Shown here piece by piece: positions 21,599-23,158 of a DNA stretch of 23,158 nt (position 1 is its first letter; every line of letters begins with the position of its first letter). The DNA comes from an uncultured Bacteroidales bacterium (lineage in GTDB: Bacteria > Bacteroidota > Bacteroidia > Bacteroidales > UBA3663). The stretch covers positions 1 through 23,158 of the forward strand of contig CAJOOX010000199.1 in NCBI GenBank assembly GCA_905236195.1, in the 5' to 3' direction. A model generated the notes under the pieces. It saw only the letters and a program-made list of their open reading frames with translations. It made no database searches and was not told the DNA's origin. A program made the translations under genes and the position numbers.

Positions 21599-22152
21599 TG
21601 GCACAGACAGCACAACTTAAGCAGTATTATAAGGACACTATCGTGCCTGCCCTCATGAAGCAGTTCAAATATACGACTGTAATGCAGGTTCCTGTCCTCG
21701 AGAAGATCGTCATCAACGAAGGCCTCGGCATGGCTGTTGCTGACAAGAAGATCATCGAAACCGCAATCGCCGAACTCACGGCCATCACCGGTCAGAAGGC
21801 AGTAGCTACGGTCTCCAAGAAGGATATCGCACAGTTCAAGGTTCGTAAGCAGATGCCTATCGGCGTTCGCGTTACTCTTCGCCATCAGATGATGTACGAA
21901 TTCCTTGAGCGTCTCATCCGTGTCGCTCTTCCCCGTATCCGTGACTTCAACGGTATCGAGAGCAAGTTCGACGGCCGCGGCAACTACACGCTCGGTATCA
22001 CGGAGCAGATTATCTTCCCCGAGATCAACATCGACTCTATCCAGCGAATCCTCGGTATGAACATCACTTTCGTAACCACGGCACGCACCGATGAAGAAGG
22101 TTATGCTCTCCTGAAGGAATTCGGTCTTCCTTTCAAAAACGCTAAAAAATAA
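21598..22152 (+). CDS. rplE: 50S ribosomal protein L5 (uL5)
   Basis: L5 binds 5S rRNA and contacts P-site tRNA at the central protuberance. The 184-aa protein has the N-terminal LKQYYKDTIVPALMKQFKYT, then VPVLEKIVINEGLGMAVADK, ITGQKAVATVSKKDIAQFKV, VRVTLRHQMMYEFLERLIRV and LPRIRDFNGIESKFDGRGNY. The C-terminal GLPFKN is also as expected. Its ATG overlaps the rplX stop by one base; rpsN starts 10 nt downstream. Confidence 0.98.
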   Translation: MAQTAQLKQYYKDTIVPALMKQFKYTTVMQVPVLEKIVINEGLGMAVADKKIIETAIAELTAITGQKAVATVSKKDIAQFKVRKQMPIGVRVTLRHQMMYEFLERLIRVALPRIRDFNGIESKFDGRGNYTLGITEQIIFPEINIDSIQRILGMNITFVTTARTDEEGYALLKEFGLPFKNAKK

Positions 22153-22162
22153 GAGATAACTT

Positions 22163-22432
22163 ATGGCAAAGAAATCAATGGTAGCCCGCGAGGTTAAACG
22201 TCAGAAGTTGGTCGCCAAGTACGCAGCTAAGCGTGAGGCCCTCAAGAAGGCCGGCGACTACGAAGCCCTTCAGGCACTTCCCAAAAACGCTTCTCCCGTT
22301 CGCCTCCACAACCGCTGCAAAGTCTCCGGTCGTCCTAAGGGTTATATCCGTCAGTTCGGTCTCTCGCGTATCTGTTTCCGCGAAATGGCCAGCCAAGGCT
22401 TGATCCCCGGCGTTAAGAAGGCAAGCTGGTAA
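22163..22432 (+). CDS. rpsN: 30S ribosomal protein S14 (uS14), zinc-free type
   Basis: S14 is a late-assembling 30S head protein. The 89-aa length and the absence of CxxC pairs identify the zinc-independent form; only single Cys residues occur, in HNRCKVSGRPKGYIRQFGL and ICFRE. Other landmarks are MAKKSMVAREVKRQKLVAKY and the end GLIPGVKKASW, the usual S14 terminus. A 175-nt spacer with a large palindrome follows, which is much longer than the other gaps around it. Confidence 0.98.
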   Translation: MAKKSMVAREVKRQKLVAKYAAKREALKKAGDYEALQALPKNASPVRLHNRCKVSGRPKGYIRQFGLSRICFREMASQGLIPGVKKASW

Positions 22433-22460
22433 TCCTCCTCCTCAGCGAGGAAACCCCAGT

Positions 22461-22532
22461 CTCCAGTGTCATCCTGAATGATGGGCCGTCCTTTAAGGAG
22501 ACCCCCATCAAACTCAGAATGGCACATTGGAG
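22461..22532. repeat. Nested palindromic (REP/MITE-like) element between rpsN and rpsH
   Basis: Three nested inverted repeats share one centre. The outer arms are 22461-22477 (CTCCAGTGTCATCCTGA) and 22514-22532 (TCAGAATGGCACATTGGAG), imperfect by two substitutions and two extra bases. The middle arms are GATGGG (22480-22485) and CCCATC (22504-22509). The inner arms are TCCTT (22489-22493) and AAGGA (22495-22499). The GTCATCCTGA/TCAGAATGGCA arms resemble the dispersed GTCATTCTGA-type palindromes I know from Bacteroidota genomes. A run of T at 22550-22556 follows 17 nt later. There is no gene inside; the short open frame here is not conserved-looking. Confidence 0.75.
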
Positions 22533-22563
22533 TTAGGTACAGACCCCTATTTTTTTCATTATT

Positions 22564-22594
22564 AAATATTGTCCGGAAGGTCCGGATTAATTTA
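22564..22594 (+). promoter_or_regulatory. Second inverted repeat just before rpsH
   Basis: TCCGGA (22572-22577) and TCCGGA (22581-22586), spaced by AGG, pair as a hairpin. AT-rich flanks (AAAT near 22564 and ATTT near 22590) extend the symmetry. It lies 14-20 nt before the rpsH start and could affect ribosome access or mRNA stability. Upstream, TATTTTTT (22548-22555) with a TTG 18 nt earlier weakly resembles a promoter. Confidence 0.45.
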
Positions 22595-22607
22595 ACAACA
22601 TTATTAA

Positions 22608-23003
22608 ATGACAGATCCTATTGCAGATTTTTTGACCCGTCTTCGCAATGCTATCAATGCTAATCATCGCGTTGTCGAAGTTCCCGCGTCGAATCTTAAG
22701 AAGGAGATTTGCAAAATCCTCTTCGAAAAGGGCTACATTCTCAACTACAAGTTTGTAGAAGACGGTCCTCAGGGTACTCTCAAAGTTGCTTTGAAGTACG
22801 ATCCTCAAAACAAAGTGTGTGCTATCAAGAGTCTGACTCGCGTCTCTACTCCTGGTCTTCGCAAGTATGTCGGCTACAAAGACATGCCCCGCGTCCTCAA
22901 CGGCCTCGGCATCGCCATTCTCTCCACTTCGCGTGGTGTGATGACCGACAAGGAAGCAGCAGCCCAGAAGGTAGGTGGCGAAGTTTTGTGTTACATCTAT
23001 TAA
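22608..23003 (+). CDS. rpsH: 30S ribosomal protein S8 (uS8)
   Basis: S8 binds the 16S central domain; in E. coli it also represses the spc operon by binding mRNA at the rplE start. The 131-aa protein begins MTDPIADFLTRLRNAINANH. It has VVEVPASNLKKEICKILFEK, RVSTPGLRKYVGYKDMPRVL and the C-terminal ILSTSRGVMTDKEA, all standard. Its start is separated from rpsN by 175 nt with two hairpins, so its expression may be partly uncoupled from the upstream genes. Confidence 0.98.
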   Translation: MTDPIADFLTRLRNAINANHRVVEVPASNLKKEICKILFEKGYILNYKFVEDGPQGTLKVALKYDPQNKVCAIKSLTRVSTPGLRKYVGYKDMPRVLNGLGIAILSTSRGVMTDKEAAAQKVGGEVLCYIY

Positions 23004-23005
23004 TG

Positions 23006-23012
23006 AAAGGAG
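23006..23012 (+). promoter_or_regulatory. Canonical Shine-Dalgarno sequence of rplF
   Basis: AAAGGAG lies 9 nt before the rplF ATG. Most other starts in this window lack such a sequence and have A-rich leaders instead, as is typical for Bacteroidota, so this one is exceptional. Confidence 0.6.
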
Positions 23013-23021
23013 AACAGCATT

Positions 23022-23158
23022 ATGTCAAGAATTGGTAAATTGCCTATCACCGTTCCCCAGGGTGTAACTGTTACAATCCAGGACAACGTTATTACCGTCA
23101 AGGGTAAGAACGCCGAAATGTCGCAGACCCTTACTGGCGGCATCACCGCAGAACTGAA
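23022..23158 (+). CDS. rplF: 50S ribosomal protein L6 (uL6), N-terminal fragment
   Basis: The frame begins MSRIGKLPITVPQGVTVTIQ and continues with NVITVKGKNAEMSQTL to the window end (45 complete codons). This matches the first beta-domain of L6, which binds near the sarcin-ricin loop. It starts 18 nt after the rpsH stop, behind a clear Shine-Dalgarno sequence. The gene runs off the right edge. Confidence 0.97.
   Translation, partial: MSRIGKLPITVPQGVTVTIQDNVITVKGKNAEMSQTLTGGITAEL

Noticed and set aside
22478..22663. Short plus-strand frame (61 codons) through the rpsN-rpsH spacer
   Set aside because: It runs through the palindrome and into rpsH in another frame; its composition looks random.

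Overview
The window looks like a chromosomal segment of a GC-rich member of the Bacteroidales (Bacteroidota), probably Prevotellaceae- or Muribaculaceae-like. The evidence is protein character, the neighbourhood truB-queA-folK / sppA-lpxK-punA-thiL, promoters of the TTTG-N19/20-TAnnTTTG type, few Shine-Dalgarno sequences, and a continuous str-S10-spc ribosomal cluster with no tuf between fusA and rpsJ. The genus assignment is inference.

Left part (1-9855, all plus strand): a run of housekeeping genes, truB (3' end), queA, folK, sppA, lpxK, punA, thiL and mnmA, with short gaps or overlaps. They serve tRNA modification, folate and thiamine cofactor synthesis, purine salvage, lipid A phosphorylation and envelope proteolysis. 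A secreted acetyl-xylan-esterase-like enzyme and a sirtuin follow. Blocks of a 9-bp tandem repeat bracket the esterase. QueA, and to a lesser degree LpxK and the sirtuin, differ from their families at motif positions.

Middle part (9856-12276): a 403-nt convergent spacer holds a candidate structured RNA with a 17-nt closing stem, plus a minus-strand terminator and a promoter-like site. Next, on the minus strand, is one 545-codon frame that joins a complete RNase HII to a signal-peptide-like segment and an outer-membrane-barrel-like domain. An 8-bp tandem repeat occurs in opposite orientation on both sides of this locus. The spacer before rpsL carries divergent promoters for rnhB and the ribosomal cluster.

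Right part (12277-23158, plus strand): rpsL, rpsG, fusA, rpsJ, rplC, rplD, rplW, rplB, rpsS, rplV, rpsC, rplP, rpmC, rpsQ, rplN, rplX, rplE, rpsN, rpsH and rplF (5' end). The genes are ordinary, but four non-coding pieces stand out: a hairpin at the predicted mRNA 5' end, a 216-nt rpsL-rpsG spacer, a 12-bp GNRA-capped hairpin between rpsJ and rplC, and a large palindromic insertion between rpsN and rpsH.

No CRISPR array, transposase, tRNA or rRNA gene was seen. The best candidates for something undescribed are the RNase HII fusion, the structured RNA, the QueA-like protein with altered motifs, and the hairpin elements inside the ribosomal cluster.
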